From NCBI RefSeq assembly GCF_901709675.1, contig NC_051096.1, forward strand, positions 1,756,001 through 1,820,000: a stretch of 64,000 nucleotides of DNA. Direction: 5' to 3'. The notes below the pieces were generated by a model. The model did no database searches. It was not told the origin of the DNA and was given only the letters and a program-made list of their open reading frames with translations. This stretch comes from Syngnathus acus. Lineage: Eukaryota; Chordata; Actinopteri; Syngnathiformes; Syngnathidae. This document shows positions 50,127-62,881 of this stretch, piece after piece (position 1 is the stretch's first letter; every line of letters begins with the position of its first letter). A program made the position numbers and the translations under genes.

Positions 50127-50460
50127 GCCGTCATCGTCGTTGTCGTCATCATCATCATCATCATCATCATCGTCGTCATCATCCTCGACGTCATCGTCGT
50201 CAACATCGTCGTCATCGTCGTCATCATCATTGTCGTCATCATCATTGTCGTCATCATCATTGTCGTCATCATCATCATCTTCGTCGTCATCATCATCGAC
50301 ATCATCATCACCCTCGTCGTCATCATCGCCGTCATCGTCGTTGTCGTCATCATCATCATCATCATCATCGTCGTCATCATCCTCAACGTCATCGTCGTCA
50401 ACATCGTCGTCATCGTCGTCATCATCGTCTTCATCATCATCGCCGTCATCGTCATTGTCG

Positions 50461-50496
<36 letters not shown>

Positions 50497-50597
50497 CCAT
50501 CATCGCCGTCATCGTCGTTGTCGTCATCATCATCATCATCATCATCATCGTCGTCATCATCCTCGACGTCATCGTCGTCAACATCGACGTCATCATT
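46637..50597. repeat. 4-kb degenerate (TCATCG)-type tract, unit 2
   Basis: Same composition and higher-order blocks as the unit 1 tract but less than half as long, and interrupted at 48093-48124 by non-repeat bases. Confidence 0.97.
48093..48124 (+). mobile_element. SINE 3'-tail fragment inside the poly-Asp tract
   Basis: The bases atcattgggactttaatctt followed by taatcttttaat equal the last about 32 bases of the 18384-type SINE. They sit alone within the trinucleotide tract of unit 2. The flanking atcatt is shared by the SINE tail and the repeat. Confidence 0.8.
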
Positions 50598-53500
50598 TTT
50601 TTTCATTGTAGCGCCCACCGGCTCCAGGAAATAAATGTTTTATGCTTCGCGGGTCCACCAGAGAAGAACCCCTTATGATGACTACAAAAAGAGAAAATCT
50701 CATCCAGTTTCACCGTTTCCTCTTGTACTTCCACACACTCCGACAGCCATTCAATCTTAAAAGAACTGCTACATCTCTTATTTATTTTGGCTTGGCGAGT
50801 GGATGTGTCGCTGCTCGTTTGTTTCGCCATGATTAGCTTATTTAGCATTTGCATCGCTAGCTAACCTGCGCGGCACGGATGGGCAGGACACATGTTCAGG
50901 CACTGTCAATCCGATGATTGGCTATGTAGCGTAAGTGAACCATATCATATCATTGGCTTGACACCTGTCAATCGCTGATTTACACTACAAAAAGGCACAG
51001 AAACAAAATCATTCATCCACTTAATTAGATTACGTCTAACATTAGATATTAATCAATCAGTTTATGCTGAATTTTATTTTGTACGCAGCATGGAGGGAAC
51101 ACTGCATGGGACATGGAATGTCACCTCTCAGGCTGGAAAGGAGCTCGAGCTGGTGTGCGAGGCAGAAAAGTTCCGACTAGTCGGACTTGCTTCCACACAC
51201 AGTTTGGGTTCTGGTACAAGCCCTCTTGAGAGGGGCTGGACTCTCTTCCACTCTGGAGTTGCCCACAGTGAGAGGCGTCGAGCAGTTGTGGGCATACTTT
51301 ATTACTATACTATATTTGACCATATAATTATTTTGATATTGATTAAACGTGTTATTGTCGATAATATCATTATTATGCTGGTTGTTCATTGGAATCAACC
51401 TCCCATCTATCCAAGACTTGTACCTGTCCAGGACCAGGAAACGTGCAAGGAACATCTCTACAGACCCTTCTCACCCAGGTTGCAGTCTGTTTGAACTACT
51501 CCCCTCCGGACGGCGTTATAGAGCTCGGTACGCCAAAACCAGCAGACACAGAGACAGCTTCTTCCCCCAGGCTGTTGCTCTGATGAACTCACACCACTCA
51601 TAGAGTCTCAGAGGCATTACTGTGCAATAACATCCTGCTCTTCACACCTTTTGAATTTGTCTACACTGTTTTTGCCATTATTCACATGTCCTGAGTGTTG
51701 TTAGTCACCTAAATGTTGAACAGAGGGTGTGTTTTACCGAAGTCAAATTCCTTGTTTGGCACGCTCAAACATGGCGAATAAAAACTCTTGAATCTTCTGA
51801 TACTCCCAGCAGATACTGGCAAGACAAGTCCAGGGAGCAGTTCAAGGGAAAGGCCAACAGTCAGACTCAGAGAGACCTTTTGATTATTATCGCCCTCATT
51901 CCAGAGATTTTGATTTGTTTTTCCGGTACCACTTACAACAAAACCCAAAGAAAGCATATTTTGCTTCCAAATATTTGGTGGGTGAACCCCTCCACAGCTG
52001 AGTCTTGGAACTGTCCAGGACTAAAAATATCCAGGGTGAGTGTTGTTGTCACTATTATGCTTATATTGGAGTGCATATTTGTTTTGAATCAGCCAAAAAC
52101 ATACAATTGTGTGTGCGCATGTGTGTGCGCACAAATGCGTTTTGCTTGTGCCCATGCATTTAAGTGTGGGTGTGAACATGCACGTGTGGGCAAGGCCAGG
52201 GTGGCCTGGTTACATAACTGACTCATGGCCTGAAAAAATCTCCCAGTCCGGCCCTGCCAGGGAACGCCTTGGGATACCCCGGGATGAGCTGGACAAAGTG
52301 GCTGGGGAGAGGGTATGTCTGGGAGTCCCTCCTTAAGCCGCTGCCCCCACGATCCGACCCCTGATAAGCGGAAGAAGATGGATGGATGCGTCCATCGGAT
52401 CTACTTCGTATTTGCTCGGGGGAGCCTATGTGCTCCTAAATCACGAAGTTGGTGAGTTTTTGCAAAACGCTGTTCTCATGGCAAAGCAGAGCTTCCCAAG
52501 AAAACAAAAACACAAGTTTCAGGGTCTAAACGTGCACAAAAACTCATGAAGCCTTGCACAGGGGCAAGCAAAATCATTCATCATAACAATTTATAACAAT
52601 TTGTTTCTTTTGTGATTTTTTCTTTTTTAATGGCTTAGTTGGACCAATTGTGAACAAAACAGCCCCGGTGCTACAAATAGTCTCCGGAGCTCGACTCGAT
52701 ACAAAGTTGGCCCTTTTCTTTTTCTTTTTTGACTTTTGGCCTTTGATAGAGAATCGGAGCACTATCAAAGGCCAAAAGTGAGTCGCTGTGAATTGGGTAC
52801 ACTTGTGCATTTTGTAATAATTGTGTGCCGCTTTTAAATGTGGAATGAGTTCTTTTTGACAAAGGGCTTGCATAAAGTCTTCAAGCAAAATCATATAAAA
52901 AATATTTGAAAAGAAATACACTCTCCTTCTAATGATAGAAATTGTGAGCACCTGGCAATGCACATTGAAAAAAGGTTAAAAAAAGATGAAAGTACTCACC
53001 ACTTTGGCCGTTGCGCGTCTAAGCTCCACTCGCTGTGTTGCGAGCTTGGAGTCTACCTGGTTTTGTTTTGCCACTAATTCTTTTTAATCATTTTTAATTG
53101 CGGCCCACGTCAAAACCTATTTTCAGTCTTTAATAAGGGTGCGGCTGACAAATAGCAGGACTTTGAGGTGTTTCATTCGGCAATTAACAAATGCTCGACG
53201 ACATGACTAATCAAAGAATTGAGCTTGCCAAGCCACATTTCAGAAAACCTCCCCATGATTGAGTGTGGCAACGAGGGGTGGCTGTGGCCCGACAACAATC
53301 CATCGCCACGAAAAAGCACATGTTCCCAACGTTTATTAATGGGGCGGTCATATTTAAAAGTTTTGCCTCGCGAGTTAGCTTGTAAGGTGCGAGTAGCTCG
53401 GCGGCCTATGTTTCTGCGTTCGCCAGTCAATGTGTACACCATGATCGGCAGCTACCAGTGAAACATCCAAATATAGTGGGCAAGTGCTTACACAGTCTTT

Positions 53501-53920
53501 CTTTTACCACTTTTTTATATACCAAACGACAAAAGAATTCCAAGAAGAAATTACAATACATAGATAGTGTTGTATGTTGTTTGAGATGTCCGTTATTGAG
53601 CAAGGAAAACAAAGATGTGGAGTAACAATTGGTCCTTTATTGGCAAGATCTTGGGTTGTTTAATGGCAGCCAGTACACGAGGCACGGCAGCAGATGAAAC
53701 AACAGCCCCCATCTCCAGGTTAGAAGGTTTTATACTGTCCGGAAAAGGCCTGATCATTTGGTACCTATGTGTATTGAGAGGTTCTGGGTGCTGTATCCGT
53801 GTTCTGATTGAGCAGTTATGTTTATATAAGATAATACGATTTGCACACATATGAACATGAAAAAGTATGAGTTTGTCTAACTTAATAAAATATGTACACG
53901 TTGCTGTTTCACCCACTTCA

Positions 53921-54006
<86 letters not shown>

Positions 54007-54075
54007 CGATCGATCGATCGATCGATCGATCGATCGATCGATCGATCGATAGATAGATAGATCGATCGATCGATC

Positions 54076-54151
<76 letters not shown>
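53921..54151. repeat. (GATA)n/(GATC)n microsatellite, unit 2
   Basis: Counterpart of 34531-34792. Two blocks of cgatcgatcg replace part of the GATA run. Confidence 0.95.
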
Positions 54152-54557
54152 TGAAACTTTATTTCTTCACACCTTCATTAATCTTTCTTTCATATACAGT
54201 ACATATAACATAACATTTTCATAGCATGAGGAAAAGGGTCCCCGAGTGAAGCTAAGTATAAGCTTATATAACGGGGCCCAGACGGACGGACGACAGACAC
54301 TCGTTATACACACATACACACTCAACTCAGCTAACTATGGAAATGTGGATTTAATTATAGGTTTGTAAAAGATGGCTAAAAAGATGTTTTTTTAAATTGG
54401 AGATAGAGAGCATGAGCTTTAAGGCTTTATCCATTTTGTTCCAAATTTGAGGTCCCCTACATCTGCGGTATTTCCCTATGATGTGTGTTTTAACTCACGT
54501 AATCACGTCTGATGGGAATGCTGGGGTCTAGTGATGGGGGTGAAACTGCATAGGCCA

Positions 54558-54858
54558 GCTCAGTGGCCTAGTGGTAGAGTGTCCGCCCTGAGACTGGAAG
54601 GTTGTGCGTTCAAACCCCGGCCGGGTCATACCAAAGACTATAAAAATGGGACCCATTGCTTGGCACTCAGCATTAAGGGTTAGAATTGGGGGGTTAGATC
54701 ACCAAATGATTCCCGAGCGCGGCACCGCTGCTGCTCACTGCTCCCCTCTCCCCCAGGGGATGGATTAAAATCACACGGGGATGGGTTCAATGCAGAGGAC
54801 AAATTTCACCACACCCAGGTGTGTGTGTGACGATCATTGGGACTTTAATCTTTAATAG
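54558..54858 (+). mobile_element. tRNA-derived SINE, copy 3 (unit 2)
   Basis: Unit 2 copy of the SINE at 35199. It lacks about 8 bases (cctccctg) after gacccattg. Confidence 0.85.
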
Positions 54859-55211
54859 TATGTGGTTTCTCTTGTTCACAACTTGAAACATGACACATGC
54901 ATTGTGAGATTCATTCAGCTCAGGTAGTATTAGTAACTCAAAATGGCGGAAGAGAGGGAGGGATGGAGAATTAAACTCAGACCAAGACAAAGCCCTAATG
55001 ACTTACTTTTGTAGAGATTGAAGTCTTTTAAGGTGACTGGAGAAGGTGTTGCCCCATATGACATTGCAATAGTTAAGATGAGGTACAACATTTTTTTTTT
55101 TATAAAATAAGAAGTACTGACTGAGGGAGGAATTTTGTAAAATAAACCAACATACTTTGATAATTTAGATACAAGGTGATCAATGTGACATTTAAAGTTG
55201 AGTGCGTCATC

Positions 55212-55217
55212 TATGTA
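55212..55217. other. Tc1 excision footprint TATGTA
   Basis: At the position where unit 1 carries TA-Tc1-TA (35860-37462), unit 2 has TA-TG-TA between the same flanks, gcgtcatc and tgaagaccc. Two extra bases left between doubled TAs are the classic scar of Tc1 excision. Confidence 0.75.
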
Positions 55218-55302
55218 TGAAGACCCACAGGAATTTTGTGGCATGGACTCTTTTTATGTCTTCCCCACTAATGACTTAAATTAAAAATCATGTAATTGGT
55301 TT

Positions 55303-55457
<155 letters not shown>

Positions 55458-55977
55458 ATTATTGATTCCTGGGTATCAATTGGTATCCACACCCAAGATT
55501 GGGCACACAAGAGAGGTCAAATAATTCCAGCACCCAATGCAGTCTGAACTTGTATCCCGACTTATGTCTAAGAAACTAATAATAGTGTTTTCTGTGGCCG
55601 GTTGCCAATTTTTCAACGAAAAGGGTGACAGCTCGCCCGTTAGATTGAGAGAGCCACACTGCCTCCCCGTGGATGGAAGAAGGATTGTCTTTCACCGCGA
55701 GATGAACTGAGATTGCGCGTTCGTGCGTGTGCGCGTATGCCGCTTGAAAACGGCGGGATGTTTATGTCGAAAACAGTTGCACAATTGATTTTTTTAAACT
55801 TGCGTTGTATGTTTGACAGAGACGTGTAAACGTTGCGCTCACCCTACACTGATCATATTCCACAAACCACACGCAGAAATAAATATTTACCAATGATAAA
55901 TACTCTCTCACACACACACGCACGAACGCGCGCACACACACACACGCGCACACACACACACCAAAGAAATCCACACA

Positions 55978-57078
55978 CCAGGATCTCTCCTGGTCCACCA
56001 ACACCGCATCACTGGCGAAGAAGGCCCAGCGCCGCCTGTACTTCCTGCGGAAACTCAGGCGAGCAAGTGCTCCTCCGGCCGTCATGACTACATTTTACCG
56101 TGGCACCATTGAGAGCGTCCTCTCCAGTTGTATCACTGTTTGGGGTGGTAGCTGCACTGGATACAACATGAAGGCCCTGCAGCGCATAGTGAACACGGCT
56201 GGTAAGGTTATTGGTGCTTCACTCCCCTCCTTGAAGGACATTTACACCTCCCATCTCGCCCGCAAGGCGACCACGATTGTGAGTGATGTGAGTCACCCCG
56301 CTCACTCTTTGTTCGATCTTCTGCCCTCTGGGAAGAGGTACAGGAGCCTGCGCTCCCGCACCACCAGACTCACTGTAGCTGCCATAAGAAAATGCACTGA
56401 TATGGAACGTTTTGAGCCAGGCTCTGTTTCCAAGTGGGAACCAATTTTAGTTTTGTGTTAGCGGTTCCTTTTTGAGAGTTACACAAGGGCGAGAGTGTCT
56501 GATTTTGAGCCACGGGGTGGCAACGTTTTCCGTTGGCATAAGCAAGTGATGAAGAATGCAAGGAATGCTTATTTTGTTTCTTTTGTGATAGCATTTTTGT
56601 TTATTGGTGAAACCAGAGGTTTGAAGACCTGTATTGTCTAGATTTACGTTTTTTCTTCGTTTTCTCCCTCGAGCAAATGCGGCAATGAGTTATCACGGCA
56701 TGTGTGTGGAGAAGGAGTTGAATAAATGCCCGTTTTGAAGAACTGCTTGTACGCCTGATTGACAAGAGGGAGCTACACTCACCAACAGCTTCATTCTCCA
56801 GGCTGTTCGGATCCTGAACTCTCTCCCCCCTTCTGCGTAGCGTCCTGTACTTTTGCGCTATATTCTGACTGTCTGCTGTATGCACACTTGCTCCATTTTT
56901 GCTCCTCTTATTTATTGTGTTATTTGTTTATTTATTATTGGTTTTATTTTTTTGTGTTGTTTACTTGTATGTATATTGTGTACTATGTCTTGTCACCGTG
57001 GGATAGTGGGAACGTAATTTCGATTTCTTTGTGTCTTGGCATGTGAAGAAATTGACAATAAAGCAGACTTTGACTTTG
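55978..57078 (+). mobile_element. L2-type LINE 3' part, interrupted (unit 2)
   Basis: Copy of 38185-39268 with the same interruption, which itself differs by a short insertion (acaagggcgagagtgtctga) near 56483. Confidence 0.85.
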
Positions 57079-57131
57079 AAAAAGCATGGGAAAATTTGTG
57101 AATAATTTAGAAGCAAATTTCTCTCCATATT

Positions 57132-57494
57132 AGGCGGCTCGGTGGCGCGCTGGGTAGCACGCCCGCCTCATAGTTAGGAGGGTGCGAGTTCGATTCCACC
57201 TCCGGCCCTCCCTGTGTGGAGTTTGCATGTACTCCCCGGGCCCGCGTGGGTTTTCTCCGGACACTCCGGTTTCCTCCCGCATCCCAAAAACATGCTTGGT
57301 AGGCCGATTGAAGACTCCAACTTGTCCCTAGGTGTGAGTGCGAGTGCAAATGGTTGTTTGTCTCTGTGTGCCCTGCGATTGGCTGGCAACCGGTTCAGGG
57401 TGTCCCCCGCCTACTGCCCGATGACGGCTGGGATAGGCTCAAGCGCACCCGCGACCCCCGTGCGGACTAAGCGGTTCAGAAAATGGATGGATGG
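57132..57494 (+). mobile_element. tRNA-derived SINE with GGAT tail (unit 2)
   Basis: Copy of 39322-39684 with the same 15-bp flanking duplication, so insertion preceded the segmental duplication. Confidence 0.92.
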
Positions 57495-58138
57495 ATTTCT
57501 CTCCATATTGGGAGAGGCTGCTCGCTGCAGAAGCACTGGGTAGAGCTGTTCCAGAAACAGTCCAACCAAACAGAAGTGATCACGCCCATTTTCCACCAGA
57601 CATTGCGCCAACTTATTTATTTATTTATTTAACTTGATTGCAAACGAATATATTTACAATCTAGTAGAGAAATCAATAATATTTAATGTTTGTTTATTTC
57701 TATTGAAAATACATTTAATGGTTGGAAAACACACAAGGGTTAAACAGTTAGTTGTTTGCTAGGGGTGTAACGATTCATCGATATACATCGATTAATCGAT
57801 ATAATGCTCTACGATTTGTTGGCATCGAAGCTAAACGTAAACATCGATCTATATCGCCCGTTTTTGACCTCGGACATTAGACGCGACTTTATTTTGAAAT
57901 CCAGTTCATTGTTGCTTGCTTCCTCTTTCCGGGAGCAGTGCGCGGCGTGTTGTGTTGTGAGCTATGTGGGCTATGATCTTTCTTGCCCCATGCCATCACG
58001 TATTACATTTTATATTGGTATTTTGAATGTATCGTTTATTCTTCATACTCTATGTTGTCACTATAGCAGTTCTGCTGCATTCCCATCTTGGGATCTGATA
58101 CAGTAGGCTAGGGTGCTGAAACTATTCATGAACTAATA

Positions 58139-58504
58139 CAGTAACCCCTCGCTACATGGCGGTTCGATTATCGCGGCTTCAGTACATCGCGGATTTTTTT
58201 TGCCCCCCCCCAAAAAAACTATTTGCAAATTCGAAATAAACCTTCTAAATTGAGGAATTATGGCATGAAAGTTGCCCACACGCCAGCAGAAGGCAGGGAG
58301 TGTCCACACAATTGCAGTATGTACACTTGTCCTTTTTTATAAAAAAAAGTTTTTATAATAATAAAAGGGTTCTAAAACATATTTACAGTATGTACGCTTG
58401 TACCTTGTATAAAAAAAATCTTATATTGTTAAAATTGTTATAAAATTGTTGTAATAATAAGAGTTCTAAAAACATTTACAGTATGGCTACATATACATAT
58501 GTCT

Positions 58505-58539
<35 letters not shown>

Positions 58540-59205
58540 ATCATACAGTGGAGCTTCGGTTTTCGAACGTCCCGGTTCTCGAACAAATCAGTATTCGAAC
58601 AAAAAATTCGAGATTTGTTTGCTTCGGATGTCGGGCGAAATTCGGTTGTCGAACCTCGCAAGAGCCGAGAGGACCCGCATGCCAACTGACTCCGTTCGTT
58701 ATTACGTTCTCGTTACTCTGAGGATTGCATCAACTCTAATCATGCCTCCAAAGGAAGCAAGTGGGAGCAGTAAAGCCATCCGAAAACACAAAGACGCTCC
58801 TAAAGCAATGCGACAGTGAGCGCCCGGTTGCGCATGCGGTTGCGCGATTGGACCAAATTAAGCTCCCTGCGCACTGAGGTCCACTTAAATTTTGGAAAGT
58901 ACATTAGGACTTTAAAAATATTTTCTAAATTTTAGCGACGCTCTGTCACAATAATGCGACCTGCGCGGTGCAGTTGCGCGGTCGGCGGTGCGCAACGGTT
59001 GCGCGTTCGGCGGTGCGCAACGGTTGCGCGTTCGGCGGTGCGCAACGGTTGCGCGTTCGGCGGTGCGCTGCAGTTGCGCGATCGGACAAAATTAAGCTCC
59101 CTGCGCACTGATGTCCACTTAAATTTTGGAAAGTACATCAGGACTTTAAAAATATCTTCTAAATTTCAGCGACGGCTCCAGGGCCGGTTCTAGGAATGCA
59201 CATTC

Positions 59206-59237
<32 letters not shown>

Positions 59238-60336
59238 TTTAACACTGTTAGTGTTTTCTTCACGGCAGTTGTTAGCTGTGTGTCCAGATCTCAACCTGGA
59301 GAAGTGGATTGCACTCTGTCAGGCCACTACACTAAGACCTGTCCAGCTTGGGTGTCCCACCTGAAGATTAAAGCTTCTGCTGGTATTGCTCTTAGGGTCA
59401 CTGAGGCACGCAAACCCCCTGACCACAATAAGGTGGCAATCTCTCAGGGGGGGGGAACATATAATATGAATGTTATATTAACTATTATTTGAGTTGTCGT
59501 TAATCACTAGTTATATCACGGGTCATTACGACGAGTTTGGTGGAGTTTTTACTGCTTCTTCCAACTCCTACCGCGCTGACTGTAACTTGACACTCTCTGG
59601 CAGCGTCTTGCCTCATTTGTATACTCACAGTGATTGGATGTTTACGGAGGGGCGCGGAGTCCTGACAGCAGGCTGTGTGAGGACACACACTGCACCGACA
59701 TGAGAGAAGAGAGGGGGCTGATTAACCTACGTGTGTTTCTATCAGCGGATTTTTCACTTCTAAAAGTTTGATTCGAGGGGGCAGGACATTTGTTTGAGGG
59801 GGCGTTGCCCCCTCTTGCCCCTGCGTAGAGCCGGCACTGGACGGCTCTGTCACAATAATGCGACCAGCGCGGGGCAGTTACGCGGTCGGCGACGCGCTAC
59901 GGTTGCGCGTTCGGCGGTGCACTGCAGTTCCGCGATTGGACAAAAATGCGCAAATGAAAAAATGCTTAAAAATATATATATATATTTGTAATAGGAAAAT
60001 ATGATTCGGAATTCGAACAATTCACTTCTCGAACAGCCTTCTGGAACGGATTGTGTTCGAAAACCGAGGCTCCACTGTATTTATATTCATATTATTTATA
60101 TTTATCTTCTGTATGTCATTTATACTACGTATTAATATAGTATTTGCATGTTTGAAACTATTATTTAATGTTCTAATGATAACATATGCCCTCATATGTT
60201 TTAATATACACTTATATATGTTGTATGTGTGATACACAAACAATGTATGTTAAAAAAAAGGGTGACTACTTGGCGGATTTTCACATATCGCGCGTGGTCT
60301 TGGAACCAATTATCCGTGATAAACGAGAGATTACTG
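58139..60336. mobile_element. Nested MITE/MITE/hAT cluster (unit 2)
   Basis: Copy of 40329-42540, with the inner TA element at 58546-60077 and the hAT element at 59179-59839. The (CA)n and poly-T runs are shorter. The GC-rich minisatellite near 58975-59070 has more copies of ggttgcgcgttcggcggtgc than in unit 1. Confidence 0.85.
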
Positions 60337-60576
60337 TATGTATGTATTATTTTACGAGTTCACGCAAATATGGGCTGCGACACGGTGTATCGGGTCAGTG
60401 ATGACGTGAGGACATCTGCAGTCGACGTCCCCCGACGATCGTGTTGGCTTGCGTTAACAGTCCGACGTGCTTTGTGTGAAACGTGTGGGCTTTTTACGGT
60501 GTTAACGGACCCATGGCAGCTCTTTAGGGTTTTGCACTGCAGAGAAGCAAAGAGGAGGCATTGAATTCATTTCTCT

Positions 60577-60582
60577 TTTATT
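60577..60582 (-). terminator. Candidate polyadenylation signal of the Ala-rich gene (unit 2)
   Basis: AATAAA on the minus strand, identical in position relative to the stop codon to that in unit 1. Confidence 0.5.
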
Positions 60583-60879
60583 GTGTCCAGCCAAGAAGGG
60601 AACAGCGTTCCATCAATGAAGACGGATGAACGGACGGATCAGTTCGTCTGCGCCACGTCACCCTCGTTCCACCTATTGGAAGCCACGCACAATCATTTCC
60701 TCTCCGCGCTTGGCTTCACGATGATGTGTGAGGCGAGTCCAACCCGTCACTTGTCTTCATCGGGTCTGACGCGCAACTCCGACATGTTCTTTCAAGTGCG
60801 TCCCAAAAGTAGCGGAAGCACAACTCATGCAGTCATGGTCGCTGACGTTCATGATGGCGTCCCGGCAGACAAATGCGGT

Positions 60880-62880
60880 TCACTTTGGCCAATGCGAGTG
60901 AATATATGACGAGCACATTTGAAATACAAATCGTAACACGAGGACAAGCAGATACATGGCGGCGGCGGCGGTGGCGGCACTGAGTGAGGGGCGCCGGGCG
61001 CCACTGGTTTGTACAGAGTTGGCCAGCGAGATGTCTGCTCCTCTCACGGCCAAGTTGGCAGTGGAGGCTGCCACTCTCGCCAGAGATTGCATGGTGGCCG
61101 TCTCGGCGTTGAGGAGCGGGCCCGTCGTGGTGGTTGTCGTCACGGCTAAGTCTGCCACTTGCCTGGTGGCCTCGGTGGTCGCCTGCGTTGTGGACGCTAC
61201 GTTCAGCAAGGCCAGCTGATTCAAAAGCCCCCCGAGGCCTCCCTGTGGATTATTCGTCAGCATGCCCTGCACCCGCGCCGTCAAGTTCCTCCAGTCGTCG
61301 TCTACTTGTCTGGCCACTTGGCGGGCGTTCGCTATGGTTTGCGTCGTCGCTTCGGCCGAGGCCACGCTTTGCGCCGACTCAGTCGCCGTAGACGCTATTC
61401 GGGCCGCCTCGACGGCCAGGCCGGCCAGCTCCATGTCCAAGGCCAATCCGTTTTGCGATGCCGCCATGGCCGCTTGGGCGGCGTTATTGGCTTCCAGGGA
61501 CGCTGCCAGTCCAGCGTCCACTGTGGAGCTCAGGCTGCCTTGACCGTTGCTCAGTGAGGTGGCGGCGCTCGCTGCATCCTCTGCGGCGTCCAAGGCGGCT
61601 CTGGCTGCCGATTCTGCTCCGACCGCGGCCGCAGCCGCCGAGCACGTGGCGGTTACCGCTGCGGCTGAGGCCGTCAAGCTGACTCCTAGTGAATCTTGTG
61701 CCAAGCTCAGCACCGTTCCTTCCGGTAGGTCGCGCACCATCTCCATCGCTGATCGTGTTGTTGCATTTGTGACCGCCGCTAAACTTTGTGCGCCTGATAA
61801 ATTGTCTGCTGCTTCGGCTGCGACTCCTGCAACTTCCGCCAGCGCCGCCACCTCTTCTGCACCCTGAATGGCCGTCAACGTTTCAGGCGGCAGCATGGAT
61901 GACAACCGATTTGAAAATAGTTCTCTAGCATTCCTTGCAACCGTTGCAAACTGTGCGGCAGTGTCGTCAAATTCATCGGGTTCCACCGTCGCCGCCCTGC
62001 TGGCCAGCTGCGCCGCGTCCAGCGACACCTGTGCCGCTTCTCCATCGATGCTTCCCGTCGATGAGGCTTGTCGCGCGGCTGCGGCCACCGCCTCTGCTGC
62101 AATCGCGGCAGCGGCCGCGGCATCTCTGGCCACCTGCGGCTCTGCGTCTCCATTGGCAACCGACTGGGCTGCAAGATTTGCCTCCTCCGCCCTTTCCAAA
62201 GCGGTGTTGATGACACCGTCAAGATCAGCTCCGGTGGATTGCCCGGTGACGGCCGCTGCCGAGGCGGCGAGGGACGCTGCCGCGGCCGCCAGGGAGGCTT
62301 GTCTTGAAGCTTGTACAGCTCCAGGTGGTTCTCCCGCAGCTTCTGCTGCTGCGCCTGCGCTTTGTGCTGCTGTTTGGATTTGGAGGAGCGCTAATTGGCC
62401 GGCTAACTCAGCTTCCGTGTCTGTTGCATTGGGCGCTGCAGCTTGGTCTGCCGTGTCGAGCGCAGCTTGCGCCTGAGCTGCCGTTTCTTCTGCCAACGCG
62501 GCCGAACTCTCGGCCGCTATGATGGCTTGGCGGACGCTTGCCTCGACATCTGGCGGTAGGTCTTCTGAATTAAGTAAATCTCGGAGTTCTTGTGCTGCCG
62601 TCTCGGCCTGTTCGTTGGCGTTTGTGGCGTTTTGTATGATCTCCATTGCCTGCATTGTTGTAAGTTCCGAGCCCATCATGTTGGCCGCTAAGGCGGATAT
62701 GTTTGCGGCTGACCTGGCGATGGTTGCTACATTTTCTGCTGCTTGGGACAGTTGGAGTGCCAGCGTGGACAAGTTCCCACTCGCTCCCTCCGCAGCCCCC
62801 TGTGAAGTCACTGCAGCGTTTTCAGCCGCAGCGGCAGCATCGGCAGCATCGGCCGCCGCGGCTGCGGCCTCGCTCGCATT
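60880..62880 (-). CDS. Ala-rich low-complexity protein, 5'-truncated copy (unit 2)
   Basis: Second copy of the 43084-45084 frame, at an exact offset of 17,796 bases. The translated sequence is identical as far as compared, from the junction to the C-terminal SHWPK. It is again cut at the unit junction (62881/62882) without a start codon or signal exon. Perfect identity over about 2 kb points to a very recent duplication, gene conversion, or an assembly artefact. Function is unknown; see the unit 1 copy for sequence features. Confidence 0.55.
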   Translation of the reverse strand, partial: NASEAAAAAADAADAAAAAENAAVTSQGAAEGASGNLSTLALQLSQAAENVATIARSAANISALAANMMGSELTTMQAMEIIQNATNANEQAETAAQELRDLLNSEDLPPDVEASVRQAIIAAESSAALAEETAAQAQAALDTADQAAAPNATDTEAELAGQLALLQIQTAAQSAGAAAEAAGEPPGAVQASRQASLAAAAASLAASAAAVTGQSTGADLDGVINTALERAEEANLAAQSVANGDAEPQVARDAAAAAAIAAEAVAAAARQASSTGSIDGEAAQVSLDAAQLASRAATVEPDEFDDTAAQFATVARNARELFSNRLSSMLPPETLTAIQGAEEVAALAEVAGVAAEAADNLSGAQSLAAVTNATTRSAMEMVRDLPEGTVLSLAQDSLGVSLTASAAAVTATCSAAAAAVGAESAARAALDAAEDAASAATSLSNGQGSLSSTVDAGLAASLEANNAAQAAMAASQNGLALDMELAGLAVEAARIASTATESAQSVASAEATTQTIANARQVARQVDDDWRNLTARVQGMLTNNPQGGLGGLLNQLALLNVASTTQATTEATRQVADLAVTTTTTTGPLLNAETATMQSLARVAASTANLAVRGADISLANSVQTSGARRPSLSAATAAAAMYLLVLVLRFVFQMCSSYIHSHWPK

Positions 62881-62881
62881 G

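Larger units (their letters stand above)
46629..50618 (-). pseudogene. Broken copy of the poly-Asp gene (unit 2)
   Basis: The Asp frame is open from about 50618 to a TAA at 48122-48120, contributed by a SINE tail, and again in the same frame from there to a TAA at 46631-46629. The second stop is six codons earlier than in unit 1, because ttt has become tta in the flank. The signal exon and acceptor are deleted, and the tract joins tttttttcattgtagcgccc. The only upstream ATGs (MGATMKKNDD) come from this chance junction. It still shows motifs such as DVDDDDVEDDDD. It cannot make a secreted product. Confidence 0.75.

Noticed and set aside
48120-50618. Minus-strand 832-codon Asp-rich ORF as an independent gene
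   Set aside because: Its ATG comes from the deletion junction next to the tract and it ends in a SINE tail. It is better read as part of a dead copy of the unit 1 gene.
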